A program made the position numbers and the translations under genes. The notes below the pieces were generated by a model that saw nothing but the letters and a program-made list of their open reading frames with translations, was not told the origin of the DNA and searched no databases. A DNA stretch of 6,965 nt from JAITWN01 sp034002745 (GTDB lineage: Bacteria > Pseudomonadota > Gammaproteobacteria > SZUA-140): contig JAVEZY010000049.1 of the NCBI GenBank assembly GCA_034002745.1, forward strand, positions 1 through 6,965, read 5' to 3'. Shown here piece after piece: positions 1 through 6,780 of the stretch (positions within the stretch are counted from its first letter, which is position 1; each line of letters opens with the position of its first letter).

Positions 1-50
1 TCTCCGGAACGATCCATGCCGGACAAATCCGATACGTCGGTGAAAGAAAT
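1..50. repeat. Left arm of terminal inverted repeat (49/50 with 6916-6965)
   Basis: Bases 1-50 match the reverse complement of 6916-6965 at every position except base 12. The repeat is coding sequence: it covers codons ISFTDVSDLSGMDRSG of the minus-strand secreted protein. The single difference is a synonymous Asp codon (GAT here, GAC in the other copy). Similarity drops sharply from base 51 inward, where the signal peptide begins. The repeat reaches the window edge, so its true outer end is unknown. Confidence 0.95.
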
Positions 51-119
51 TTCTGCCTGGGCGATACCGCACCAGGCCAGAACGGTCATCGTCACTACGG
101 CCTTGGTATGCATCATCAT
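1..119 (-). CDS. Secreted protein, 5' end only; possible FG-GAP/CRTAC1-like protein (left paralogue)
   Basis: Only the first 39 codons lie in the window; the frame is open at base 1. The translation begins MMMHTKAVVTMTVLAWCGIAQA, a classic Sec signal peptide: a Lys near the start, a hydrophobic core, and an AQA signal peptidase I site (cleavage after residue 22). The mature protein starts E-ISFTDVSDLSGMDRSG. The FTDV...SG pattern just after a signal peptide resembles the start of CRTAC1/ASPIC-UnbV proteins with FG-GAP (VCBS) beta-propeller repeats, but no repeat is visible in this fragment, so that family call is tentative. Three consecutive ATG codons (119, 116, 113) make the start ambiguous: AGGGCAGGG lies directly upstream, and its two AGGG elements could serve either the first or the third ATG. 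The gene lies 117 nt downstream of the GT4 gene on the same strand, with a possible terminator between. It is paralogous to the gene starting at 6844. Confidence 0.75.
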   Translation of the reverse strand, partial: MMMHTKAVVTMTVLAWCGIAQAEISFTDVSDLSGMDRSG

Positions 120-201
120 CCCTGCCCTGACGAAGGGTTCTGCAAAACGGCGCGCGATCCATCACGCCACCAGACAACCAGCAGCACATACGAGCGACAG
201 T

Positions 202-217
202 TTCGCGGCGGCGCGAA
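202..217. repeat. GC-rich palindrome upstream of left secreted-protein gene
   Basis: TTCGCG (202-207) and CGCGAA (212-217) are perfect 6-base inverted arms around GCGG. It lies in the 117-nt gap between the GT4 stop and the left secreted-protein start. There is no T-run after it on either strand, so it is not a standard intrinsic terminator. It could be an operator, an RNA hairpin in the leader, or chance in GC-rich DNA. I saw no convincing -35/-10 pair in this gap. Confidence 0.3.
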
Positions 218-229
218 CCGCCCACAATG

Positions 230-269
230 AAAAAAATCAATCGAGGTGAAATTCCGCGCGCTCTCGATT
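230..269 (-). terminator. Possible intrinsic terminator at end of the minus-strand operon
   Basis: Read on the minus strand, AATCGAG (269-263) and CTCGATT (245-239) form a perfect 7-bp stem with a 17-nt loop, followed after two bases by seven consecutive T (236-230). This is the layout of a factor-independent terminator. The stem overlaps the last codons and stop of the GT4 gene. It is AT-richer than usual and its loop is long, so termination may be partial and could act as an attenuator before the left secreted-protein gene. Confidence 0.45.
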
Positions 270-1397
270 ACGCGAACTCACGTAGCGGAACGAAAGCAGA
301 TCGCGATAAATCTCGGCGACACGACTTGCCATGGAAAAATCGGAGAAGCGTTCACGCTGACGTCGCTGCGCACTGTCTCCCAGCGCCGCCGCATCGAGTT
401 CCGCGGTCGCCATCCGCAGGATGGCTCTCGCCATATCCCGGGCGCTTCCGGGCTGAACCAGAATGCCGTCGATGTTGTCGCGCATCACGCCCGGGATACC
501 CTCGACCCTGCTCGCCACGACCGGGACGCCGGCGGCCATCGCTTCCAGCAGCACCATCGGCGTTCCCTCGCCGAACAGGCTTGGCAGCGCCATAACATGC
601 ATGCGCGAAATCTCAGCCTTCACATCGCTGACGAAACCCACCCACGTCACCCGGTCGCCGAGGCCGAGCCGTTCCGCTTGCCGAAGCACCGCCGCGCGAT
701 ACTCCTCATCCTCGAAGGCGCCAACCGCGCGCAGCCTGACATCCGCGCCGCGTTTGCAGACCATTGCTATCGCCTCCAGCAGCGTCTCGATGCCCTTGCG
801 CGGCCTGAACAGCGCCATCATGCCGACCACCAGCGCCTCGCCAGCGCGACGGGGCGGTCGCAGCCGCTCGCATTCCGCCACACCGTTCCATACCGTCCAT
901 ACGCGATCCGGCTGAGCGCCCCGCTCGAGCACGTATCCTTCGAGGGTGGATGAGACACAAACCACTCCGTCGGCCCGACGACACAACATGCGCTCGACGA
1001 ATGCATTCCTGATATTGCGCATATGCGCTTCGGTATCGGCGACTGCCGGACTGTGCACGTGATGCACCAGCGGCACGCCGGCGATACGAGCGGCAAGGCC
1101 GCCGATCAGCACCGCGCGTACCGTGTGTGTATGTATCAGCCGATGTTTTCCGGCCCTGACGATGCGCACCAGGGATGAAACCGCGCGCGGGTCCATGCGA
1201 AAGCGCATTGGACAATGGTGAACGCGTGCCTCGACCGCCTGTCGGCACGCCGCGAACTCGCCCCCCTTGAGACAGGCGAAGTCCACGCGGTACCCGAATG
1301 ACGGGAGACGCAGCGCAAGCAGATCCTGGACACGTTCCGCGCCCGCATAGTGCTCCCCGTTGACCACATGCAGCACCGGCTCCGTTTCCTCGATCAT
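237..1397 (-). CDS. Glycosyltransferase family 4 (GT-B fold)
   Basis: The 386-residue length is normal for a GT4 enzyme. These retaining GT-B enzymes transfer sugar from a nucleotide-sugar donor, here presumably onto a lipid-linked glycan at the cytoplasmic face of the inner membrane. The N-terminal acceptor domain shows the GT4 opening VLHVVNGEHYAGAERVQ (residues 8-24, with the GxxxxGAER pattern) and HTVRAVLIGGLAARIAGVPLV (about 91-111). The linker has VCVSS (146-150) and WNGV (170-173). The C-terminal donor domain has FRPRKGIETLLEA (197-209) and the E-x7-E donor motif, with Glu277 and Glu285 in GEGTPMVLLEAMAAGVPVVAS (276-296). Its ATG overlaps the flippase stop as ATGA (1397-1394), so the two are probably translationally coupled. 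It is the third gene of the sulfotransferase-flippase-GT4 operon. Donor and acceptor cannot be deduced. There is no signal peptide or membrane span. Confidence 0.93.
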   Translation of the reverse strand: MIEETEPVLHVVNGEHYAGAERVQDLLALRLPSFGYRVDFACLKGGEFAACRQAVEARVHHCPMRFRMDPRAVSSLVRIVRAGKHRLIHTHTVRAVLIGGLAARIAGVPLVHHVHSPAVADTEAHMRNIRNAFVERMLCRRADGVVCVSSTLEGYVLERGAQPDRVWTVWNGVAECERLRPPRRAGEALVVGMMALFRPRKGIETLLEAIAMVCKRGADVRLRAVGAFEDEEYRAAVLRQAERLGLGDRVTWVGFVSDVKAEISRMHVMALPSLFGEGTPMVLLEAMAAGVPVVASRVEGIPGVMRDNIDGILVQPGSARDMARAILRMATAELDAAALGDSAQRRQRERFSDFSMASRVAEIYRDLLSFRYVSSRNRERAEFHLD

Positions 1398-2989
1398 CGC
1401 TCGGTCCCTCTAATCGCCTCGTCTCTCGCGCCCCCGTCTCCGGATGGAGACCGTGACAGCAGACGCAGTCCGGACGTGACAAGGTTTGCGCCCAACGCCT
1501 TCTCCACCATGACCACCTCCGTCGCGGTAAACGGCCGCAACAGTGGTTGCATCAGCAGCAACGCCATCAGGGACACCGCGCCCCAGGCAATCGGCGATCC
1601 CCCAGATGCCGTGATCGCAAGACCGATAGCGGAAGCAAGCAGCGCTGATACGACTATGCGTGCCTGCCCGCCCCACTCGAACTCGAACCCGCCGGGGCCG
1701 CGCGCGAGCACCAGAGTCGCGGCACCATTGGCCAGAGCCGACGCCACGATCATCACCAGAATCGCCCAGTTCAATCCGTACGGCGCCACGAGCCACATGC
1801 CGATCAGAGCCAGGGGCGCAACGAGAGCGGTCGCGCCGAGCACCGCGCCATATCCCAGCACCTGCATCACCATCTCGATGGTTGCCCGCTGCCCGGTCAC
1901 CGCCAGGCCCACATAGAGCAGCAGCAGCGTTTCCCCGGCATTCTGAAACCGATCACCACTGAGCGCGACAACCAGCTCGTCGCCACACACCGCGATGATC
2001 ACCGCCCCTGCCGACACCATCATCAAGTTGCTCTTTACCAGCACACTCGCTCCCGTTTCGACCATCGCCCGCCCTCCCGGCAGCCCGCTGCGGGCAACCA
2101 GCATCGGCATGACGATCCCACGCAGCAGCGTGCCCGGGAGATAGCGACCGGCGAGCCGCTGAAGGCTTTGCAGAAAGGCGAACATCCCGCCATCCACCGC
2201 ACCCAGAGCCGCGGTCACGACCAGCCTCAAGGCGCCCGGAGAGGAACAGGCGCCGAGCAGATCGACCGGAACCATATGGCGCGCGAAACGCATCATTTCG
2301 GCCCAGGGAATGGCGCCCCGGGCATCGGGATTGCGCAGCCTGCCGAGGCTGCGCCAGAGCAGCAGGTATGACAGCAGCAGGACCATGCCGACCAGCACCG
2401 CATCGAGGAGCAGGATCTGCCGCAATTCCAGGGGAGACGCGGACAGCGCCAGCAGGACGCCGATGCCAGCGATGCGGCCAAAGACAAGCAGCGACACGAC
2501 GAGCCGGGAGCGCCCCTGCTCGAGCAGCGAATCCAGAAGCTCGCAGGAGAAGTTCATGGCCGGAACGAGCACGAACAGCAGCAGCGCAATGCGCGCAACG
2601 TCGCGATACTCATCCGACAGACCGATGACCGGACTCACGACATGCCACATCAAGCCGAGCATGGCGGTGATCAGAGCCAGTGCGCACAGCTGCACTGCGA
2701 TCAGAAGCACAATGATCCCGCGCAGCCGGTGTCCGGGCAGACCGACGACGAATCGGGGAACGAAGCGACGCCCGGCCTGCAGGGTGCCGAGAGATCCGAT
2801 CGCAAGCATCGTTTCGGCAAGGCCGATGAGCAACATGTATATGCCGAAATCAGCCGGCGACAGGACCCTGACGAGCGTCAACACCAGCATGGCCTGGCCC
2901 AGCCCCTGGACGATGCGTCCGCCGACGAACTGGGTCAGAGCACGCCGCAGACGATCAACGCCATAGACATCCTTGCCATGTAGGTCCAA
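1394..2989 (-). CDS. Oligosaccharide flippase (Wzx-like, polysaccharide biosynthesis transporter)
   Basis: This 531-residue protein is almost wholly hydrophobic, with about 12-14 predicted membrane helices (for example about 48-68, 91-118, 132-148, 167-184, 191-212, 317-335, 354-370, 384-402, 407-427, 445-461 and 467-484). The amphipathic N-terminus followed by VLTLVRVLSPADFGIYML (36-53) is typical of the Wzx/PST members of the MOP exporter superfamily (lipopolysaccharide or capsule 'polysaccharide biosynthesis protein'). Such proteins flip undecaprenyl-diphosphate-linked oligosaccharides from the cytoplasmic to the periplasmic side. It is somewhat longer than a typical Wzx (about 420-480). 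The start is TTG at 2989, the first usable start after an in-frame TAG. AGG within that TAG region (3003-3001) is a plausible but distant ribosome site. It lies 12 nt after the sulfotransferase stop and overlaps the GT4 start by 4 nt, indicating one operon. The exact start is less certain than the function. Confidence 0.9.
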   Translation of the reverse strand: MDLHGKDVYGVDRLRRALTQFVGGRIVQGLGQAMLVLTLVRVLSPADFGIYMLLIGLAETMLAIGSLGTLQAGRRFVPRFVVGLPGHRLRGIIVLLIAVQLCALALITAMLGLMWHVVSPVIGLSDEYRDVARIALLLFVLVPAMNFSCELLDSLLEQGRSRLVVSLLVFGRIAGIGVLLALSASPLELRQILLLDAVLVGMVLLLSYLLLWRSLGRLRNPDARGAIPWAEMMRFARHMVPVDLLGACSSPGALRLVVTAALGAVDGGMFAFLQSLQRLAGRYLPGTLLRGIVMPMLVARSGLPGGRAMVETGASVLVKSNLMMVSAGAVIIAVCGDELVVALSGDRFQNAGETLLLLYVGLAVTGQRATIEMVMQVLGYGAVLGATALVAPLALIGMWLVAPYGLNWAILVMIVASALANGAATLVLARGPGGFEFEWGGQARIVVSALLASAIGLAITASGGSPIAWGAVSLMALLLMQPLLRPFTATEVVMVEKALGANLVTSGLRLLSRSPSGDGGARDEAIRGTER

Positions 2990-3001
2990 GGAATATTTCG
3001 C

Positions 3002-3892
3002 CTATTGATATCCGAGGCCGGTGAGAAGTGACCCCTGTTCCTGCATCACTCCGCTCAACTGAGCGTCGCTCCATCTGCGCCGCCAGGAAGGCGGACGACT
3101 CCGCAGGCCAAGCAAGGCTGCCGCCTCCAGGCATCCATCCTCCCGATCCAGGCCAATGAAGGAAAATATGCGGAGAAGGTGATCGACGGGGTTAGCCAGC
3201 AGGTCCTCATAGCGCAGCTCCATGACCCGGCACGGATCCACCGTGCTGAGCCCCCATGCCAGCTCCTTCATCTCATAGACCCAATTGCGGGCCGCGATGA
3301 TCAGCGAATCCTCTCCGCTCCGCTCCATCTGCTCGGCGGTACGTCCATCCCACCAAACACGATGTCGACTCCACCATTCCACGCGCAGCAGAGAATCGGC
3401 GACCTCTCTGCCGTCGCGAATGATGTGTACATAGCGCGCACCCGGAAACGTCGCTTCGAGCGCGGGAATGCGCCGGTTGTTCGAAGTCCGCTTGGAGATC
3501 AGCAGCCGCCCGCATGCACCGCGCCGGATCGCGTCGAAACTGCGGCGCATCCTCGCGATCGTCCTTTCATCCGGCCGGTAATCCCGACCGGGAAACAGCG
3601 GCATGCCGCAGCGCCGATAGATGGATTCTCCTTCGACCGGCGTCGGGAACATGCGCTTGAGGATCGGGCGCCGGACGAAGTATGCGTTTCCTTTTCTGCC
3701 GAACCAGGCGGCCAGTTTGGCGTCCAGATTGCCTGCTACCATACCGGCAACCCGCCCAGCCGGAAGGAACCACTCATCATAGTTACTTATGTAGGCGGCA
3801 TGAGGATGCAGACACAGCAGCTTGTATACGAGCGTCGTTCCCGAGCGTCCCGCACCCACCAGAAACACGAATCGATCGCCTCGTTCGGCCAT
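3002..3892 (-). CDS. Sulfotransferase family protein (first gene of minus-strand operon)
   Basis: A 296-residue cytosolic-type sulfotransferase. It would move sulfate from PAPS to an acceptor hydroxyl or amine; next to glycan genes the acceptor is probably a sugar. The 5'-phosphosulfate-binding loop is GAGRSGTTL at residues 13-21, right after a hydrophobic strand (FVFLV). The 3'-phosphate-binding region is RYVHIIRDGREVADSLL (153-169), with Arg159 and Ser167 in the expected places. KRTSNNRR (134-141) and YEDLLANP further on match conserved parts of bacterial carbohydrate and tyrosyl-type sulfotransferases. The start is well supported: GAGGGA sits 6 nt before the ATG at 3892. It heads the operon with the flippase and GT4 gene and is divergent from the second sulfotransferase. 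The two share little beyond the cofactor motifs, so they are not a recent duplication. Confidence 0.9.
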   Translation of the reverse strand: MAERGDRFVFLVGAGRSGTTLVYKLLCLHPHAAYISNYDEWFLPAGRVAGMVAGNLDAKLAAWFGRKGNAYFVRRPILKRMFPTPVEGESIYRRCGMPLFPGRDYRPDERTIARMRRSFDAIRRGACGRLLISKRTSNNRRIPALEATFPGARYVHIIRDGREVADSLLRVEWWSRHRVWWDGRTAEQMERSGEDSLIIAARNWVYEMKELAWGLSTVDPCRVMELRYEDLLANPVDHLLRIFSFIGLDREDGCLEAAALLGLRSRPPSWRRRWSDAQLSGVMQEQGSLLTGLGYQ

Positions 3893-4028
3893 GAAAGATC
3901 CCTCGCTTCAAGCAGCCGGCTAGCGACAGTCTACCCGGCGACCGCAGCGCATCATTGCGAATTGTCATTGCCGCTCGCGGCGACCGGACAGAAGATCGGT
4001 CATCGGAATTCGTTCACGGAGGAATGAT
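3893..4028. promoter_or_regulatory. Divergent intergenic region between two sulfotransferase genes
   Basis: These 136 bp must hold the promoters of both the minus-strand sulfotransferase operon and the plus-strand sulfotransferase gene. I found ribosome binding sites at both ends (GAGGGA for the minus gene; GGAGG at 4018-4022 for the plus gene), but no -35/-10 pair good enough to place. GGCGACCG occurs twice in direct orientation in the region, which may be chance. The shared region allows co-regulation of the two genes. Confidence 0.5.
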
Positions 4029-5099
4029 ATGAATCTGGCAACTCCGGCTGCCTCTGCCACGTCGCGCGCGCGCGAGCAGCTCATCTTCATAACCGGCGCG
4101 TCACGCTCCGGGACGACGTTGCTCAGCTTCATTCTGCGCAAGCATCCCCAGGTGCTGGGTTTGCCGGAACTGCACTACTTTGGAGAATTTTGCGATCCAC
4201 GAAGGCCGACAGACCAACCCGGATTACGAAACCTGATGCGGGGAGCCGCTGCGATCTACGCACGCCATGAACGAGGCGTGCGCCTGGGCTCGCTGCAGCC
4301 TTGCGAACCGGATGAGCTCAGATCCCATGCCCGGGCTCGCGCCGCCGCCCTGCTCGACCGACTCGCAGAAGGTCAGCGCGATCCCTACAGCGTATTCGCC
4401 GCCGCCGTCGGCGAACTTGCCAGTGACTCTGGGAGATCGATCGTCTGCGAACAGACGCCGCGAAACATCTTCTACGCCGAGGCACTGCTGAACGCCTACC
4501 CCGATGCCAGAATCGTGCACATGGTGCGTGATCCGCGCGCCGTGATGGCGTCCCAGAAAAGGCGCTGGAAGCGACGTCGACTCCTCGCCAACCGCGACGC
4601 TCTTTCAACTGCCGACGCGCTGCGCGCATGGGTGAACTATCACCCCTATACCATGGCCGCGCTGTGGTCCAGGGCGACGGCCGAAGCGATTCGCCTGCGT
4701 TCACACCCGCGCTTTCTCATGATTCGCTTCGAGGATCTGCTCGCCCGGCCCGATGAAACGGTGCGGAAGGTGTGCCACCACCTCGATCTGGAATTCAACC
4801 GCGGCATGCTCGAGGTGCCGCAAGTCAACTCTTCTCACGAATCATCCGCCGCTGGCGCCCGCCCCGGATTCAACGTCGAAGCAATCGACGCGTGGCGCCG
4901 CTCCCTGACCACGGCGGAAATCGCGGTCACCGAGCGGCTATGCCGCGACGGCATGATTGTGCAGGGATACGAACCGACCGGCATCCCAGCGCTCAGCGCC
5001 TATCTGCGCTACGGCACATCATATCTGGCGCATGCAGCCGGCGTATTCGTTCTCAACCCGCGCCGCGCCTGGATACAGCTCATGGCGATGATGCGCTAG
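4029..5099 (+). CDS. Sulfotransferase family protein (second, divergent)
   Basis: This is a 356-residue PAPS-dependent sulfotransferase. The phosphosulfate loop is GASRSGTTLLS (23-33) after the hydrophobic strand LIFIT. EQTPRN (141-146) is the KTP-like segment, and ARIVHMVRDPRAVMAS (160-175) is the 3'-phosphate site, with Arg167 and Ser175. IRFEDLLARPDET follows, as in the Sulfotransfer_1/3 families. These features are typical of bacterial carbohydrate sulfotransferases; a protein or lipid acceptor is not excluded. The last ~35 residues form an extra tail with a short hydrophobic patch (AHAAGVFVL), possibly membrane-associating. GGAGG lies 6 nt before the ATG, a strong ribosome site. A two-codon ATG-ATA-TGA overlaps the start, but its ATG is only one base from GGAGG, so it is unlikely to be used. 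The gene is alone on the plus strand, divergent from the sulfotransferase operon and convergent with the phosphotransferase. No signal peptide is present, so it acts in the cytoplasm. Confidence 0.9.
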   Translation: MNLATPAASATSRAREQLIFITGASRSGTTLLSFILRKHPQVLGLPELHYFGEFCDPRRPTDQPGLRNLMRGAAAIYARHERGVRLGSLQPCEPDELRSHARARAAALLDRLAEGQRDPYSVFAAAVGELASDSGRSIVCEQTPRNIFYAEALLNAYPDARIVHMVRDPRAVMASQKRRWKRRRLLANRDALSTADALRAWVNYHPYTMAALWSRATAEAIRLRSHPRFLMIRFEDLLARPDETVRKVCHHLDLEFNRGMLEVPQVNSSHESSAAGARPGFNVEAIDAWRRSLTTAEIAVTERLCRDGMIVQGYEPTGIPALSAYLRYGTSYLAHAAGVFVLNPRRAWIQLMAMMR

Positions 5100-5176
5100 C
5101 CGGAGAATCCTCGCATCCATCGACCCGATCGGTTGACCGAAGGATCGGCCAGGGGCCACACGGACCGGACTCAAGA

Positions 5177-5213
5177 CCGGCACATGATCCTCTTGCGGAG
5201 GATTTGTGTCCGG
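5177..5213. terminator. Long imperfect hairpin between convergent genes, possible bidirectional terminator
   Basis: The 125-bp gap between the sulfotransferase stop (5099) and the phosphotransferase stop (5225) contains a nested stem: CCGG 5177-5180 with 5210-5213, CACA 5181-5184 with TGTG 5205-5208, and ATCCTC 5187-5192 with GAGGAT 5198-5203 around a 5-nt loop. That gives 14 pairs with small bulges. The position between converging genes suits a shared terminator or transcription barrier. There is no real T-run on either side (only TTT inside the stem), so it is not a textbook intrinsic terminator. A second weaker pair, CCGATC/GATCGG (5125-5130 and 5143-5148), lies upstream. Confidence 0.4.
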
Positions 5214-5224
5214 AACCGGAATTC

Positions 5225-6613
5225 TCAGTAGACATCCTTGTTGCGCATAAGTATGAGTGGCGTAAGCGCAACTATCTTGAGATCGAAGAGCAGCGACCAG
5301 TTGTTTATGTACTGAAGATCGAACTCCACGCGCTTCTCCATCTTGGTTAGCATGTCGGTCTCTCCCCGCCAGCCGTTGATCTGCGCCCATCCGGTCATTC
5401 CAGGCTTCACCTTGTGCCGCAACATGTAGCGCCGGATGAGAGGACCGTAGTGGTCATTGTGCGTGAGCGCGTGAGGGCGAGGGCCCACGATGGACATGTC
5501 TCCCTGAAGCACATTTATCAACTGCGGGAGCTCGTCGAGGGACGTTCGCCTCAGGATTCTGCCGATCGGCGTGACGCGCGCATCGCTGCGCGTCGCCTGA
5601 ATGACCTCGGCGCCGTCCTCGCATGTGGTCATGGTACGGAATTTCCATACCGTGATGACTTCACCATTGACGCCACCGCGGCGCTGCTTGAACATCACCG
5701 GCCCCGGAGAGGTGAGCTTGATGGCGACCCCGATGACCATCATCGGAACTGCCGCCATCGCCAGAAGAACGCTTCCTATGACGAGATCCTCGGCGCGCTT
5801 CACGAGACGGCGAATTCCATAGTAGGGCGTCTCGCACACCCCGATGACGGGAAGCTCACCAAGCGTCGTCAACTGCGGGTGCAACATGTCGTAGGTGAAG
5901 TTTCCGGGAACGACGTAGACCGAAATGACGCTGTCGGCGAGTTTTTCTATGATCTCCCGGATTCTGCCCTCCGCCCGCAACGGCAGCGTGATATAGATCA
6001 GATCTATCCTTCCGCCGCGGGCGTCGTCGTGCAGTCGGGACAGATCGCCGACGATGGCGTCTCCATCCGCGAATCCGGCGGTGCGCCCGTCAGCGGGCAC
6101 TCGGTCCTCATAGAATCCGGCGAAATGCAGCCCCTTCCATTCGACGCCCTCGATCGTTTCGGCGAGCTTTCTCCCCAGATCGTTGTAGCCGACGATCGCC
6201 ACCTTGCGAGTATTGAAGCCATGTCTCCTTGCTTCCCACATGACGATATAGGCGATGACTCTCCAGCTGGACAGCAGACCCAGCGCAATGACAAACCACA
6301 GCATGAGCACAGCGGCATCATCATGAAAGGGAGGATTGAACAGCGCGACGATGAATATCGCGAGGCCGGAAAAGCACCAGGTCAGGCAGACAGCGCCCAG
6401 CTCGCGACGCAGCGCAACAATGCGCCATGACCGGTAAAGGCGCGTCCCTTGAGCGATAAGGTAGCAGGAGCTTATTCCGCAGACCGCAATGAAACTCCAG
6501 GTATAGTCCCACTCGGTGTTTGACAGCCAGCATGCGATGACCACCCCGGCAAGCACCAGCAAGGCATCCATCACCGCTGCGAACAGAGAACTCTCTGCCT
6601 CGACCACACTCAT
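5225..6613 (-). CDS. Undecaprenyl-phosphate sugar (glucose) phosphotransferase, WcaJ/GumD type
   Basis: This 462-residue polyisoprenyl-phosphate hexose-1-phosphate transferase is full length for the family. It transfers a sugar phosphate, usually glucose-1-phosphate from UDP-glucose, onto undecaprenyl phosphate to start repeat-unit synthesis in the inner membrane. The N-terminal half has four membrane helices (about 11-30, 39-59, 73-93, 101-122). A soluble Rossmann-like domain follows, with KVAIVGYNDLGRKLAETI (137-154). A membrane hairpin (about 278-299) leads to the catalytic domain: TSPGPVMFKQRRGGVNGE (301-318), WKFRTM (323-328), RRTSLDELPQLINVLQGDMS (355-374), IVGPRP (375-380) and KPGMTGWAQINGWRGET (403-419, the GWAQINGWRGET signature). 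The Asp-Glu pair at 360-361 is the conserved catalytic acidic dyad region. The C-terminus, NKDVY, resembles the usual KNAY end. GGAGA about 9 nt before the ATG supports the start. Galactose as substrate cannot be excluded. It is transcribed alone here, convergent with the second sulfotransferase and divergent from the right secreted-protein gene. Confidence 0.95.
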   Translation of the reverse strand: MSVVEAESSLFAAVMDALLVLAGVVIACWLSNTEWDYTWSFIAVCGISSCYLIAQGTRLYRSWRIVALRRELGAVCLTWCFSGLAIFIVALFNPPFHDDAAVLMLWFVIALGLLSSWRVIAYIVMWEARRHGFNTRKVAIVGYNDLGRKLAETIEGVEWKGLHFAGFYEDRVPADGRTAGFADGDAIVGDLSRLHDDARGGRIDLIYITLPLRAEGRIREIIEKLADSVISVYVVPGNFTYDMLHPQLTTLGELPVIGVCETPYYGIRRLVKRAEDLVIGSVLLAMAAVPMMVIGVAIKLTSPGPVMFKQRRGGVNGEVITVWKFRTMTTCEDGAEVIQATRSDARVTPIGRILRRTSLDELPQLINVLQGDMSIVGPRPHALTHNDHYGPLIRRYMLRHKVKPGMTGWAQINGWRGETDMLTKMEKRVEFDLQYINNWSLLFDLKIVALTPLILMRNKDVY

Positions 6614-6715
6614 CGATGCGCTTCTCCGTGGATTCCATTCCTGCGGAAGAACACGGCGTAGACGAAGGCGCCGCTCGAATCAGGCACACAGTATTCATGC
6701 GGCCCGGCGGCGTTT

Positions 6716-6733
6716 CATTGACAATAGTCAATG
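6716..6733. promoter_or_regulatory. Perfect 7-bp palindrome, candidate operator
   Basis: CATTGAC (6716-6722) and GTCAATG (6727-6733) are perfect inverted arms around AATA, an 18-bp dyad in a locally AT-richer part of the divergent region. Shape and size suit a dimeric helix-turn-helix regulator. It lies 102 bp from the phosphotransferase start and 110 bp from the secreted-protein start, so it could affect either gene. No T-run follows, so it is not a terminator. The cognate regulator is not in the window. Confidence 0.45.
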
Positions 6734-6780
6734 TTTGTCCGGCCCATTGGATCGACACTCTCGAAGGACCGAATGCCCGC

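Noticed and set aside
16..249. Plus-strand frame beginning MPDKSDTSVKEI
   Set aside because: It is antisense to the signal-peptide gene on the minus strand and has no ribosome site. The same opening appears in the minus-strand frame ending the window only because both are antisense to the repeat.
3179..4027. Plus-strand 282-codon frame opposite the first sulfotransferase
   Set aside because: It is a GC-driven antisense shadow. The minus-strand frame has clear PAPS-binding motifs and a good ribosome site.
5100..5224. tRNA or small structured RNA in the convergent gap
   Set aside because: There is a hairpin, but no cloverleaf, no T-arm consensus and no promoter that I could identify.
5414..6430. 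Plus-strand 338-codon frame opposite the phosphotransferase
   Set aside because: It is rich in Arg, Asp and His as expected for an antisense frame in GC-rich DNA, while the opposite strand encodes a full-length conserved enzyme.
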